From contig JAZBRS010000020.1 in the NCBI GenBank assembly GCA_037176725.1, positions 82,716,001 through 82,780,000 of the forward strand: 64,000 bases of DNA. The letters run 5' to 3'. This document shows positions 33,026 to 43,400 of this stretch, piece by piece. Both the position numbers and the translations under genes were made by a program. The notes below the pieces were generated by a model. It did not search any database, was not told the DNA's origin, and was given only the letters and a program-made list of their open reading frames with translations. Position 1 is the first letter of the stretch. Every line of letters starts with the position of its first letter. This DNA comes from Posidonia oceanica. Lineage: Eukaryota > Streptophyta > Magnoliopsida > Alismatales > Posidoniaceae.

Positions 33026-34296
33026 TGCTAGACTCCGGCTTTCGCTCTTGGCTTTTTCGCTCGCTTGTTTTGCAGCTTTGTCTGCCTTGTGTGCCTTCTT
33101 CGCCTGTTTTGCTCGCTTTTCTGTGCAAACTCCTAGCAAGTCGCTTCGTGGCTACTTTGCTTAGGTTTTGCACCTCTTTCGCCTCGGTTTGCGCTTTCTT
33201 TTGCTTGGCTTCGCTTATTTGCTTGTTTATTTACTTATTGCCTTGCTTATGCTGATATTTCTTTTACAGTCCACTTACTTTCACCTTACTTCATCTTACT
33301 TGCTCATTATTGCTTTAATTCTTGCACATTGCATGTCTACATACTTTGTTTGGCTAAAATACATGCTTTTTGGATGTTGAATGCTTCTTTTACACCCTTG
33401 CTATGTCACTACGCACGCACATACCTTGCATACATGCCTTTTGACTTGATAAATGCTTTTCTTCACCATCATGCTCACAAACACTTGCACATGCCATGCG
33501 CATGCCTTTTGCTTTGTTGTGTGATTGATTGCATGCCATGTTTGTCTGTCTCTTTCCCCTTTGCGTATGCCATGCCTAGGATAGTAGAAACATGTTTGCT
33601 TTCCCTTTTGCTTAATCTAAAAGCTACAATAAAGCTAAACAATAACTTCTAAGCACAACTAGAGCCAATAACTTGCAATTTTCCCCCCTTTCTGGTTAAT
33701 AAAATGCAAGTAAAAGACTCTAAAGCATCTTGCATGATTGATTCATCTTAGAAAGCATGCATTCTCTCTTCTGAGTCCACCCACAGTCTGCGAAGGATGG
33801 TCCCGGCCTCTTGTTCCACCGCTTTGGGCGTGGCGCAAGTCAGTCGGTCTGTCCCCCCTTGTCCGGGGGTCGTGTCGGTGTTAGTAGAGGGTACCACCCA
33901 CGCTTTGGCGGGGTAGAGGCCACCAATGCACCACCCTGTTATTACCTGAGCTTTGGGCCAGGAGTTCGACAGGGAACCTGCTTTTTCTGACCTGGAGTCT
34001 GTCTAAACCCACTACCTTTGAGTGCGTCCTGGTAGGTCATCTACTCAGGACATGCATGGTGAGAGAGCGCATCTTAGGACATTCACTTGCATGTATGCCA
34101 TTCATGCCACCCCTAATAACTCTTTATTGCATACAACTTCTAACATCTTTGCTCTCTTGCAGGTACGTGCGGGATCCGCTGCCCAGACTCCGAGCGTCCT
34201 TCCTCTGAGCTACTTGTCACTTCTGGCGGTAGCTTTCTTTAGGCTTTACTTCTTTCTCTCTCGTCGCAGCTTCCGCTCACTTAGACTCAGTCAGCA
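33026..34296 (+). mobile_element. Leader of element G
   Basis: Non-coding. Two parts stand out. About 33780-34060 has a block shared with the leader of E2 (core GCACCACCC, then ACCTGAGCT). The second is a pyrimidine-rich stretch ending in TTGCAG at 34162, a splice-acceptor-like site 135 bases before the gag ATG. Short open frames here are not supported as genes. Confidence 0.7.
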
Positions 34297-36441
34297 ATGG
34301 CCCAGTCTGACAGTGGGCTCCACTTTACCGCTGATTCGGAGGGGTTTACCACTTGGGTCCCTTCGGATTTCACTTCTATTCGCTCTGTGCCCTCTATGAC
34401 ACCAGGATTCGATCCTCAGGCGTCTAAGGCACTCCCTGCTGCTGCGGGTCTTTGGCAAACTTGCGCCACTCCGGATCCGGTCGTCGAATCTGTCTCGATG
34501 ACCGCCCCTCGCGTTTCGGAGGCGCCTCTGACCCCTTCGTCCTTGGGATATGTCGCTCCCGACATCCCTTCTACTGCGGCGACCTTTGCTTTAGGTTCTC
34601 AATCTCTTGAGTCCGCCTCTCGGCCTGTTCTGCAATTCAGTGTTCCCACTCACGGGTCCTCTGAAGTGCGGTATCGGCACCTGATGGACCTTGCCCACAC
34701 ACTGCAGGGTATGGCTCTATCAGTTCGACCCTCTTGTATTCCTGTTGCTCCCGAGGTTCCTCTGCGGCCTGCTGTTGCACACACTGCACTCCCGCCCAGA
34801 CCATCGCCCCAGCTACACACTGCTCCTGTGATGAGGGTGCGACATCTGTCTCCTGCTTCTGCACAACACCGTGCACTGCATTCAACTCCATTTCCTGGTG
34901 ATCAGTCCTTCGGACTGGTTGGAGCACGGTATCCCACTAGCTCGTTGCCCGGCATCGCGCCTGTGCAGCAACCGTTGCTCCAACAATCTGCACCTCGCAC
35001 TACACAGCATGTTACCTACCCATCCTCCTCGCATCAGGTTCAGAACCCAGCATACTTTCCTACCTACACTGCACGCACGCACGGATACGCCGGCCATCCT
35101 ATCGCTCCACCAGGCGACGCTATGGTAGATCCGAAAGAGCACTTAGGTGCGACCCACTCGGCGTATGTGGTCCCTGCCCCTGTTGCCTCATCTCCTATGG
35201 TAGCCAATCCAGACCCCATCAATGACAGGATGGACGTTCTGGAGAAAGCACTACGTCTAGTGCAGGGCAAGGACCACCAGTCTTACCAGTTTCGCGACCT
35301 TTGTCTCTTTCCTGAGGCCGCACTCCCTTCGAAGTTCCGCATCCCGGTCTTCGATAAATATAATGGTAAAGGCTGCCCTATTTCGCATCTGAAGGCATAC
35401 TGCGGGGACCTTGCTCAGCTTCAGGCTGATGAAAGGCTCCTTATCCGCCTGTTCCAGAAGAGTTTAGCCGGCCCCGCGCTCAAGTGGTTCACTTCCCTTG
35501 ACATGGCCACGGTTCGAACTTGGACAGATCTTTCTCAGGCCTTCCTTGAGCAGTATGCTTTCAACCTCGACCTGATCCCCAAGAGGGAGGATCTTGTCGC
35601 CATCCAGCAGAGACCCCAAGAGCCATTCGGGGAGTATGTCGGTCGCTGGCGTTCCTTAGCCGCCCAAGTCAAAGATAAACCCTCCGAGGAGGATTCTATC
35701 GAGATGATCGTTAAAGGGGCGCTGCCAGTGATTGGGACTCTGCTTTGCATTCAGCACATCACTAGTCATGCATCGCTGATTAGGGCTGATGTCCGCGTGG
35801 AAAGCTCGCTGCGAAGTGGGCATTTCCCCGCACTTTCTGCATTGGCTAGGCAGGCCAACACCTCCAGCATTCGCCGCAGCAATAGCAACAGCAGCTCCAC
35901 TGCTGACCGCTCCGAACAGCTCTCCGAATTATGTGTCGATCTTCCCGAGGAGCCTGCCTATGCAGAGAGTCAACTAGACCCTTTTCCGCTAGAGCACGCA
36001 CCTAATTTTGCACCCACTGAGCACACTACCACCGTCGAGCCCGTGCATCACGTCGCACCCGCTCGGCAAGGACTCCACCCAGGGCAAAGACGACCTCGTC
36101 GGGCTGAGTGTAATTACACGCCTCTCCCCGGACCACTGAGTGTCATCTTCCCTCAAGTTGAGTCGCTCCTGAGGCTCCCGGCTGTCCGTTCGTCACCAAA
36201 TCCCCCTCCGTGGTGGCACAATACGGATCAGTTCTGCAGTTTCCATCGGGCCACCGGGCACTCGACGGACAACTGCCTCGCTCTCCGGGATGCCGTTCAA
36301 CGCCTGATTGACCGCAGGATCATCAGTGTTGGCAAGCAGGAGCCTGCACATACACATACACCTGCACTTGCACTTGCACGCCCTAGTATAGCAAATCCTT
36401 CCTCCGCTGGCACCTCGGGGGGTTACCCCAATCTTTTCTGA
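34297..36441 (+). CDS. gag: Gag of element G, intact (714 aa)
   Basis: Structural protein expected to form the cytoplasmic virus-like particle that packages the element RNA. The start MAQSDSG is chosen because the E2 gag begins at the same place (MAQRTL). Residues 1-330 are low-complexity, rich in Pro, Ser, Thr and Ala, with a block shared with E2 (ATPDPVV, then EAPLTPSSLGYV). Residues about 330-500 are the Ty3/gypsy gag core (FRDLCLFPEAALPSKFRIPV, CGDLAQLQADERLLIRLFQK, ALKWFTSL, FLEQYAFNLD). Residues about 646-660 are the knuckle CSFHRATGHSTDNC, the C-x2-H-x4-H-x4-C form seen in Tat elements. There is no stop or frameshift, unlike every other gag here. The frame closes 38 codons after the knuckle; in E2 it continues towards protease. 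It is the only apparently functional protein gene in the window apart from possible unseen exons. Confidence 0.9.
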   Translation: MAQSDSGLHFTADSEGFTTWVPSDFTSIRSVPSMTPGFDPQASKALPAAAGLWQTCATPDPVVESVSMTAPRVSEAPLTPSSLGYVAPDIPSTAATFALGSQSLESASRPVLQFSVPTHGSSEVRYRHLMDLAHTLQGMALSVRPSCIPVAPEVPLRPAVAHTALPPRPSPQLHTAPVMRVRHLSPASAQHRALHSTPFPGDQSFGLVGARYPTSSLPGIAPVQQPLLQQSAPRTTQHVTYPSSSHQVQNPAYFPTYTARTHGYAGHPIAPPGDAMVDPKEHLGATHSAYVVPAPVASSPMVANPDPINDRMDVLEKALRLVQGKDHQSYQFRDLCLFPEAALPSKFRIPVFDKYNGKGCPISHLKAYCGDLAQLQADERLLIRLFQKSLAGPALKWFTSLDMATVRTWTDLSQAFLEQYAFNLDLIPKREDLVAIQQRPQEPFGEYVGRWRSLAAQVKDKPSEEDSIEMIVKGALPVIGTLLCIQHITSHASLIRADVRVESSLRSGHFPALSALARQANTSSIRRSNSNSSSTADRSEQLSELCVDLPEEPAYAESQLDPFPLEHAPNFAPTEHTTTVEPVHHVAPARQGLHPGQRRPRRAECNYTPLPGPLSVIFPQVESLLRLPAVRSSPNPPPWWHNTDQFCSFHRATGHSTDNCLALRDAVQRLIDRRIISVGKQEPAHTHTPALALARPSIANPSSAGTSGGYPNLF

Positions 36442-36751
36442 ATCCCGCTCTGCTCCGATGGATCCTCCTGATTCCATCGGCGCGATCCTCTTCTCCCGTC
36501 CTCCCTATCTCGTCCGAGGGACGCTCGGAGATGCAACGGCAGCGTCGACAGCACGACCAGGCGCAGCGCCATCCAGGTAAGTCCTTCTAACCTCTCTTTT
36601 GTTTCCCGCATTGTCTTTTCTTTTCGTTTTGCTTTGTTTTCTTTTTGCGTTTTTTTGCCTTGTCTGAAAATCATAAAAAGTATAAAATCAACAAAACTCA
36701 TTAAAAAGCATGCATTCCCTTCTGCTTCCTGCACTCATTCTTAGCATCAGC

Positions 36752-37258
36752 GGGCTGGCAACCCTAACTGCTCGGCGATAGGTCCGTTAACCTGTCATCC
36801 TCGGGCTGGCAACCCTAACTGCTCGGCGATAGGTCTGTTAACCTGTCATCCTCGGGCTGGCAACCCTAACTGCTCGGCGATAGGTCCGTTAACCTGTCAT
36901 CCTCGGGCTGGCAACCCTAACTGCTCGGCGATAGGTCCGTTAACCTGTCATCCTCGGGTTGGCAACCCTAACTGCTCGGCGATAGGTCTGTTAACCTATC
37001 ATCCTCGGGCTGGCAACCCTAACTGCTCGGCGATAGGTCCGTTAACCTGTCATCCTCGGGCTGGCAACCCTAACTGCTCGGCGATAGGTCCGTTAACCTG
37101 TCATCCTCGGGCTGGCAACCCTAACTGCTCGGCGATAGGTCCGTTAACCTGTCATCCTCGGGCTGGCAACCCTAACTGCTCGGCGATAGGTCCGTTAACC
37201 TATCATTCGGGCTGATATCCCTAACTATTCGGCGATAGGTCCGTCAACCTGTCACCTT
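36752..37258 (+). repeat. 51-bp tandem array, about 10 units, two hairpins per unit
   Basis: Units start at 36752, 36803, 36854, 36905, 36956 and so on every 51 bp. Each has GGGCTGGCAACCC (small hairpin; the copy at 36956 is GGGTTGGCAACCC, fully paired), a linker TAACTGCTCGGC, then GATAGGT-CCGTTA-ACCTGTC, a 7-bp stem with a 6-nt loop. Units are nearly identical, so the array is recent or homogenised. Confidence 0.95.
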
Positions 37259-38723
37259 CCTCTGCACATAGCTATCACCTCATGCATTCATCCCATCCTG
37301 TACATACCTGTCATCATGCATATCACCTTCTGCATGCATGTCATTTCATGCATCCTGTAAAGCAAAAACGCCAAAAAAAAATCAAGAAAATCAAAAAACG
37401 CAAAAATATTTTCTCGCATTGCTGTTGGTTTTCCCTTTTATGTTTTCTTAAACCTGAAAAACCATAAAAAATACAAAACCAATGCAAAAACCCAAAAACA
37501 TGCTCGCCCCTTCCCTTCTAAAAAATACAAAACCCATAAACATTTGTATAATCAGAAACCTGGCTATAGACAAGCAAGCAGTGCCTAGAGGATGTCAAGC
37601 AGCGACAGTCTCAGGCAGGTCTCACCCGAGCAACGCCATCTCTTGCACGTGGCCACAAAGTGAGACTGAGAGCAGAATAGAGCATCCCGCTGAGTGTCAG
37701 AACACTACAAGCAGGATCCACCTTATCAAGAGAGTCCACCGAACACGGAGAGGACCGAAGCAGAGCGGAGCATAGCCAGAGGCTGCATGCACACATTGCA
37801 AAGGCTGAGGGTGTACGCGGATCAGCCGAACTCTTAATGCCTCATCAGGGACTGCTACCCCAAGAGGGCGAAGTCATGCATATCCAAAAGAATAGAGATC
37901 ATGTGAGCAAAAGAATATGATAACTTGATATGCATGCTGAGCACAAAAGAAAAATGAAGAAAGAAGTTGAAGAAAGAAGGCGCTCATGAGAGGAGTGATT
38001 CGGACGAGCGTCAAAGCCATCTCAGTTATCAACATCAAGCACCACACTGGCAACTGCACAAGACATCATATCTGGAGGACCTGGCCCCACCCTCCGAGCG
38101 CAGCAGCACGCTCCAACCCCTGTGCAGACAACACTTATTTCCAAAAAGGCTAGATGCAGATCCAATCACTCATGAGGGGAAAAGAAACATTATCCTGTGA
38201 GCGTCAAAAGCGGTAGTCGGTCCCCGAGGAATTAAGATGGAGACTGTGAAGCTGCATCCAACGCTTCTGCTACCTACCTGCAGCCAAAGGCTATCCTCTG
38301 CAAAGCCAAAGCCTCATCCTGAGCCAAGAGTGAGAAAGAGAGCCACCGACCACAACTCGGCATGGCGTTGCTCGAGGACCGAGTCTCCTGAGTCAGGAAG
38401 TGCAGAAGCACCCTCTTGGCAGTCGCTTTGAGTCCAAAGCCACTAAAAAATGCATGCTGTAATATACTATCACCTTCTTTCCTCTCTGTTTTCGAAAATC
38501 GGAGTCAAGGATGAGCACTTTTGCCTGACCTCGCTCAGAGGCTCTGCGTTTTTCAAAAGTTTTGCTGCCCACCGCGCTGGGTAGGTCCTGGATGAACGGC
38601 ATGTCCCTCGTTTGTCACCTCATGACGCTACGAAGCATGCCCGCGCTGAGACCATTGCACACCCACCACGGGGGGTTTCCTGGTTTTCTATGTGTTTGCC
38701 TGCATCCCTCATTCTTTGCACCT

Positions 38724-39065
38724 GGGCTGGCACCCCTAACTGCTCGGCGATGGGTTCGTCAACCTATCATCCATCCACTCGCTCATCCACCTTTGCATTC
38801 TGGTGCCAGGGGCGCTTCGGCCGTCCCCTGGTATCATCCTGATACCAGGGGCATCTTTTGGCCGCCCTGTGGTATCGTCCCTAGCTAGTCATCCCTAGCT
38901 GAGTCCCCAGCGGGCTGGCACCCCTAACTGCCCGGCGATAGGTTCGTCAACCTATCATCCATTCATCTATCCATCCTCGCATTTCGATGCCAGGGGCGCT
39001 TCGGCTGTCCCCTGGTATCATCCTGATACCAGGGGCATCTTTTTTTGCTGCCCCTTGGTATCCCC
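38724..39065 (+). repeat. 188-bp repeat, two units
   Basis: Units start at 38724 and 38912. Each begins with GGGCTGGCACCCCTAACTG, then a stem such as GATAGGT-TCGTCA-ACCTATC, then a long inverted-repeat-like block around 'CCCCTGGTATCATCC' and 'TGATACCAGGGG'. A related single unit is in E1 at about 355-520. Confidence 0.85.
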
Positions 39066-39167
39066 CTTCCATCTGCATTGGGCTGACATCCCCAACTGTC
39101 GCGGGAATGTCTCTGGACCTCTGTTGCACCTTCTGGTTCGGTATCCCGCCCACTTTCCACCCTCAGT

Positions 39168-39560
39168 GGGCTGATAGCCCTAACTATCCGGTGATGAGTC
39201 CGTTAACTCCTCGACCGGGCTGATAGCCCTAACTATCCGGTGATGAGTCCGTTAACTCCTCGTTCGGGCTGATAGCCCTAACTATCCGGTGATGAGTCCG
39301 TTAACTCCTCGTTCGGGCTGATAGCCCTAACTATCCGGCGATGAGTCCGTTAACTCCTCGTTCGGGCTGATAGCCCTAACTATCCGGTGATGAGTCCGTC
39401 AACTCTTCAGCGGGCTGATAGCCCTAACTATCCGGTGATGAGTCCGTTAACTCCTCGTTTGGGCTGATAGCCCTAACTATCCGGTGATGAGTCCGTTAAC
39501 TCCTCGTTCGGGCTGATAGCCCTAACTATTCGGCGATAGGTCCGTTAACTTATCGCCTCA
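39168..39560 (+). repeat. 49-bp tandem array, about 8 units, two hairpins per unit
   Basis: Each unit has GGGCTGATAGCCC (5-bp stem, 3-nt loop), a linker TAACTATCCGG, then GATGAGT-CCGTTA-ACTCCTC, a 7-bp stem with one mismatch and the same loop as the 51-bp array. The last unit has GATAGGT-CCGTTA-ACTTATC instead. Confidence 0.93.
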
Positions 39561-40440
39561 TTTCGTCATAGTCTAATAGCATTCTGTTGCATATCATGGC
39601 ATATCATCAGCATTTGCATTGCATAACATCATATAGCTTCCTTGTGTCCTCTGTAGAGTCAGTCCTAGTATTGCATTTCATCATTGCACGGACATGGCGT
39701 GCTTGGGAATCGAACCCTTGGCTCGTGTATTGCCTAAGGTATCATCCTCGGCACCCGCATGACTTTCGCAGCTTGCCGGCCTTGGATGATACTCGCAGTA
39801 GTATGCGGCCTTGGGATCGTTTTCCCGGTTCCGTATGCCCAGCGCTCCGCTGTTTATACCCTGCATTCCACTGCATAACATTGCATAACATTGCACCCTT
39901 ATTGCGCTACTACTCCTCTGTGGTCCTTACACCAAATTCCACACTTCGCCTTCCCGGGCCCGCGCCCGCCACCGCATGCACATCCACAGCATATTTACTT
40001 TCCAGCATCTTTACTTTCCAGCACCTTTACATTCAGCCTTTACATTCAGTCTTTACATCCAGCACTTTCTTTACAGCAACTTTACATCCAACACTTTCCT
40101 TACAAGCACTTTACTTCCAGCAATTTCCTTTCAGCACTTTACTTTCAGCGCTTTACTTTCTGCTCTTGCATTGCATTTTCCACCCTCCCGCGTGCATGCA
40201 CCATCTCGCTTTCCCCCAGAGGAGTACAGCGCAGCAAGCTTTAGCATAAGCATACCATTTGCATTTACACACTGCACATTCATCCATCTACACCTGCATC
40301 TTGCATTGCGGCAATGGGCTACGATGTTCGGTGTATCCGCCGAATAAGTAACTCACGCCAATAGCAAATCTTTTGGCTCTCCTGTCAAATGGGGCGTCTT
40401 CTCAACCCTGAGCAGCGGTCTCGGTCCCCTTGACCTTGCT

Positions 40441-40454
40441 CAGGGAGGGGCATC
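40441..40454 (+). other. Polypurine tract of element G
   Basis: CAGGGAGGGGCATC directly before the 3' LTR, identical to the E1 tract. Confidence 0.85.
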
Positions 40455-43400
40455 TGTTGACACCCCATTTCGACAAGGCTGAATCGGCAGATCTCTCTGG
40501 CGGCTAGGAAAAACCCAAAATCGCACATTTCTCTTCATCCTTCTTCCCAAATCAAAACTCCAGCTCAAACCTCAAAGCCAAACCTAGAACCACACCCATT
40601 TTCTAACCCCAAAACCTTACCCTGAAACCATCCCAAAACCTTACCCTGAAACCATCCAAAACCCAAGCCAAAACCAAACCCTAACCCTCCTTTTTATCCT
40701 TCAAAACTAGCCAACTTGACCTAAGCCTTTACCCCTCTTCCCGAGCTCAAAACTTGACCAAAATCCATAGGAAAATCCACCAACACCCACTCAACAAACC
40801 TACTCTAGAACCTAGAAATTTCTAAACCTAACCCATTCCCAAAAACCCTAGAAAACCTAGGTGAATTTCCCCTTTTTCTACACCTTGAAACCCCTCCAAA
40901 ACCTTCTTAGAATCAAACCAAAACCTTAGACCGAATACCTTAAGCCCTAGACTACCCACTCGCCAATTCTCACCCCATTCTGAGACCTCTAAGCCTTCCT
41001 TTCACCCAAATTATCGTTTTCTCTCTCCAGGATTATCGTTTTCTCTCTCCTCTCTCTCTCCTGATTATCATCTCCCTTTTCATCCCCTTCTTGCCCTTTC
41101 CCTGACCTGGCTGTGGGCCCCCTTTGTGCTTCTATCCCTTCTCTATCTTATTCCTATTTTTATTTTATTTTTAGCATTTTCCTGAATTTTAAAAAAATCA
41201 TTTCCCTCCAACTCATCTCTTTCCCTTTTATTTCTCCCTTTTTCCATTTTCTTCCTCCTTCCCTTTTCCTTTTCTTTCTTTTGCAAAAACCCATAAAAAC
41301 CCCTAAAAATCTGTAAAATTGCAAAACATAAAAGAGACAAACCAGAACTCTAAGAAAAACAATTAAAAAACATTAAGCAAGCAATTTAAAAACTTAAACT
41401 TAACTAAATCAAGCTAAAAAGAAAATCAGGCATGCAAACTAAAAAATGCGAAACAAACCAAAATAAAATACTGAAAAATCTAGGAAAAAACTAAAACAAA
41501 ATCAAGACCCACCAAAAGTGAAAACCCTACCAAAAGAATTAAAAAATAAACCCTAAAAGAGAAGTGAAACAATTAAGAACACTAAGATAAGTAATTAATG
41601 AAAGAAAAAGCTTAACTTAACAAACCTAAGAAAAACAATTTGAGAACTCAATTAAAAAGAATGAAGAACACATCAAAAAGACTTGAAGACTCTTAATCAA
41701 ACAAGAGAAACCTAATTAAAAAGCATCAAGAAAAATCAACAAAATAAAAATTAAAAAACCTAATCCAAAAGACTTAAGAAAGAAAAACCCTAAGAAGACT
41801 AAAACTTAAAAACCTAAAAACAATCCTAATTAATATGAAAATAAATCCTAAAAAATCCTAATCAATATCCTAAAATGCTCAACAAGAAAAACACATTTTT
41901 TAAAACAATTTAAAAGGATTTAACAAACACTTAATCAAGTAAAAACTAATTAAAAGCAAAACCAAAACCCTAATCAAGCCCAAAACACACTAATTAACCT
42001 AAAAACAGTCACTAAAAATCTAATTAAAATCCTAACTCACAACACAACTTTTCTAGTATTTTTGCTTATTTTTAATTTTTTTTTTTTTTTCTCTTCTTCT
42101 AATTTTATTTCCTTTCTCTTCCTTTCTTCTTCTTCCTTACTTTCTTTCCCACTTCTCATTCCTCTCTTCCTCCCCTTCATTTTCTTTTCTTTTACTGTGC
42201 TCAAGGCCCAGCCCATGTCCAACTTCTTCTTCTTCCCTCCATCCCTTCTTCTTCTTCCACTCTCCTCCTCTCTCACAACCTGCAAACGACAACACCTCTC
42301 CCCCATTGGTTTTCTTTTTTTTCAAACCTCCCTGACACCACCTTGACCTCCCACCATCACCCACGACCCACGACCAAGACCATTCCCTCCATGCCCTGCC
42401 AATGGTGGCAGAAAACAGAGACCCATGCCCTCCCTTTGACTGTTGGAAACCAGCAACTTTGAGGCAACAAAACTTGAGATCTTGGAACCAGAAAGGAATT
42501 CGGCCAATACACCTGGAAAGACCAAACTCCCAGCTCCCTCACCCTTCTTCCAGAACTGAAAAACACCTTCAAACCTTCCCGGAATCAAGCTCCAAACTCT
42601 TCAGCACCCAACACCATCTTGCCGACCTTCCTCATTGCAAATCCACCACCACGAGCCTCCTAAAATCCCAGAACTTTGCCATCAGACTCACCAAGCAACC
42701 ACCTTCCCAAGCCACCCAAGATCGCGTCCTAAAACCTCCCACACTCCTCACAGTCCACTACAAACACTTGGGTCCTCATTTTTGCCAAAAACTTCAAACT
42801 CCCATAACTTCCTCTACACTCAGTGAAATTCACTTCCGTTTCCTCCCACGCACTCCCCGAACAACCACCTAGCCGCCCGTGCCTTCGCCTCGCCTTGGAG
42901 CGCCGCACAACGCCGCACCCACCTCGGCCTTCACAGTTGAGCCTCCACTGAACCAGATCTCGCCCCGGGCTGTAGAACGCGCTTCTGATTACTCCGTCAT
43001 CTTCCTTGGACCTCCGGCGACGCCCCCGAACCGCCCCCGCACCAGCAGCCGCCGTCCCCCGCCGTCCCCACTCTTCTCCGGCCGGCCGAAACCCACCCAG
43101 GTGGGTGGGCTGTTCCGGCGTGCGAAAGGGCCGAGGCAAACTTCCCCCGGATTCCCCTCGTCGCCCTCTTGCTCCTCGGCTTTTCCCCGAGGCGTTTCGT
43201 CACCTGTGCTGCCCGCAAAGACTCGCCGGAGTTGCCTTCTTCTCCGGCACCGGTCGCCGGAACTGCAAGGACAGCAGCTCCCCACGCGCGCCCGCCGCCG
43301 CTGAAGCTCCGCCGCAGACCTCCTCCGCCTCCGCCGCGTCACGCCGGTTCCCCCCCAGCTCTCCGCCGCCTCGCATCACCTCCCCTCCACCGGTCTAGAG

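Larger units (their letters stand above)
36442..40454 (+). mobile_element. Non-coding 3' region of element G, pol absent
   Basis: Four kilobases with no pol similarity. The first 130 bases, read one frame over, still resemble the E2 sequence after its knuckle (SESRSAPMDPPDS against SERATSVVDPSDL), so gag-pro coding once continued here. The similarity stops near a splice-donor-like CAG/GTAAGT at 36576/36577. The rest holds three tandem arrays (36752-37258, 38724-39065, 39168-39560) and unassigned sequence at 37260-38720 and 39560-40300. The last 150 bases match the end of E1. Tat elements are known for fast-changing, repeat-rich 3' regions. Confidence 0.8.

Noticed and set aside
36752..37258. 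CRISPR-like regular repeats
   Set aside because: Units are contiguous and near-identical with no unique spacers, inside a plant retrotransposon; an ordinary tandem array.
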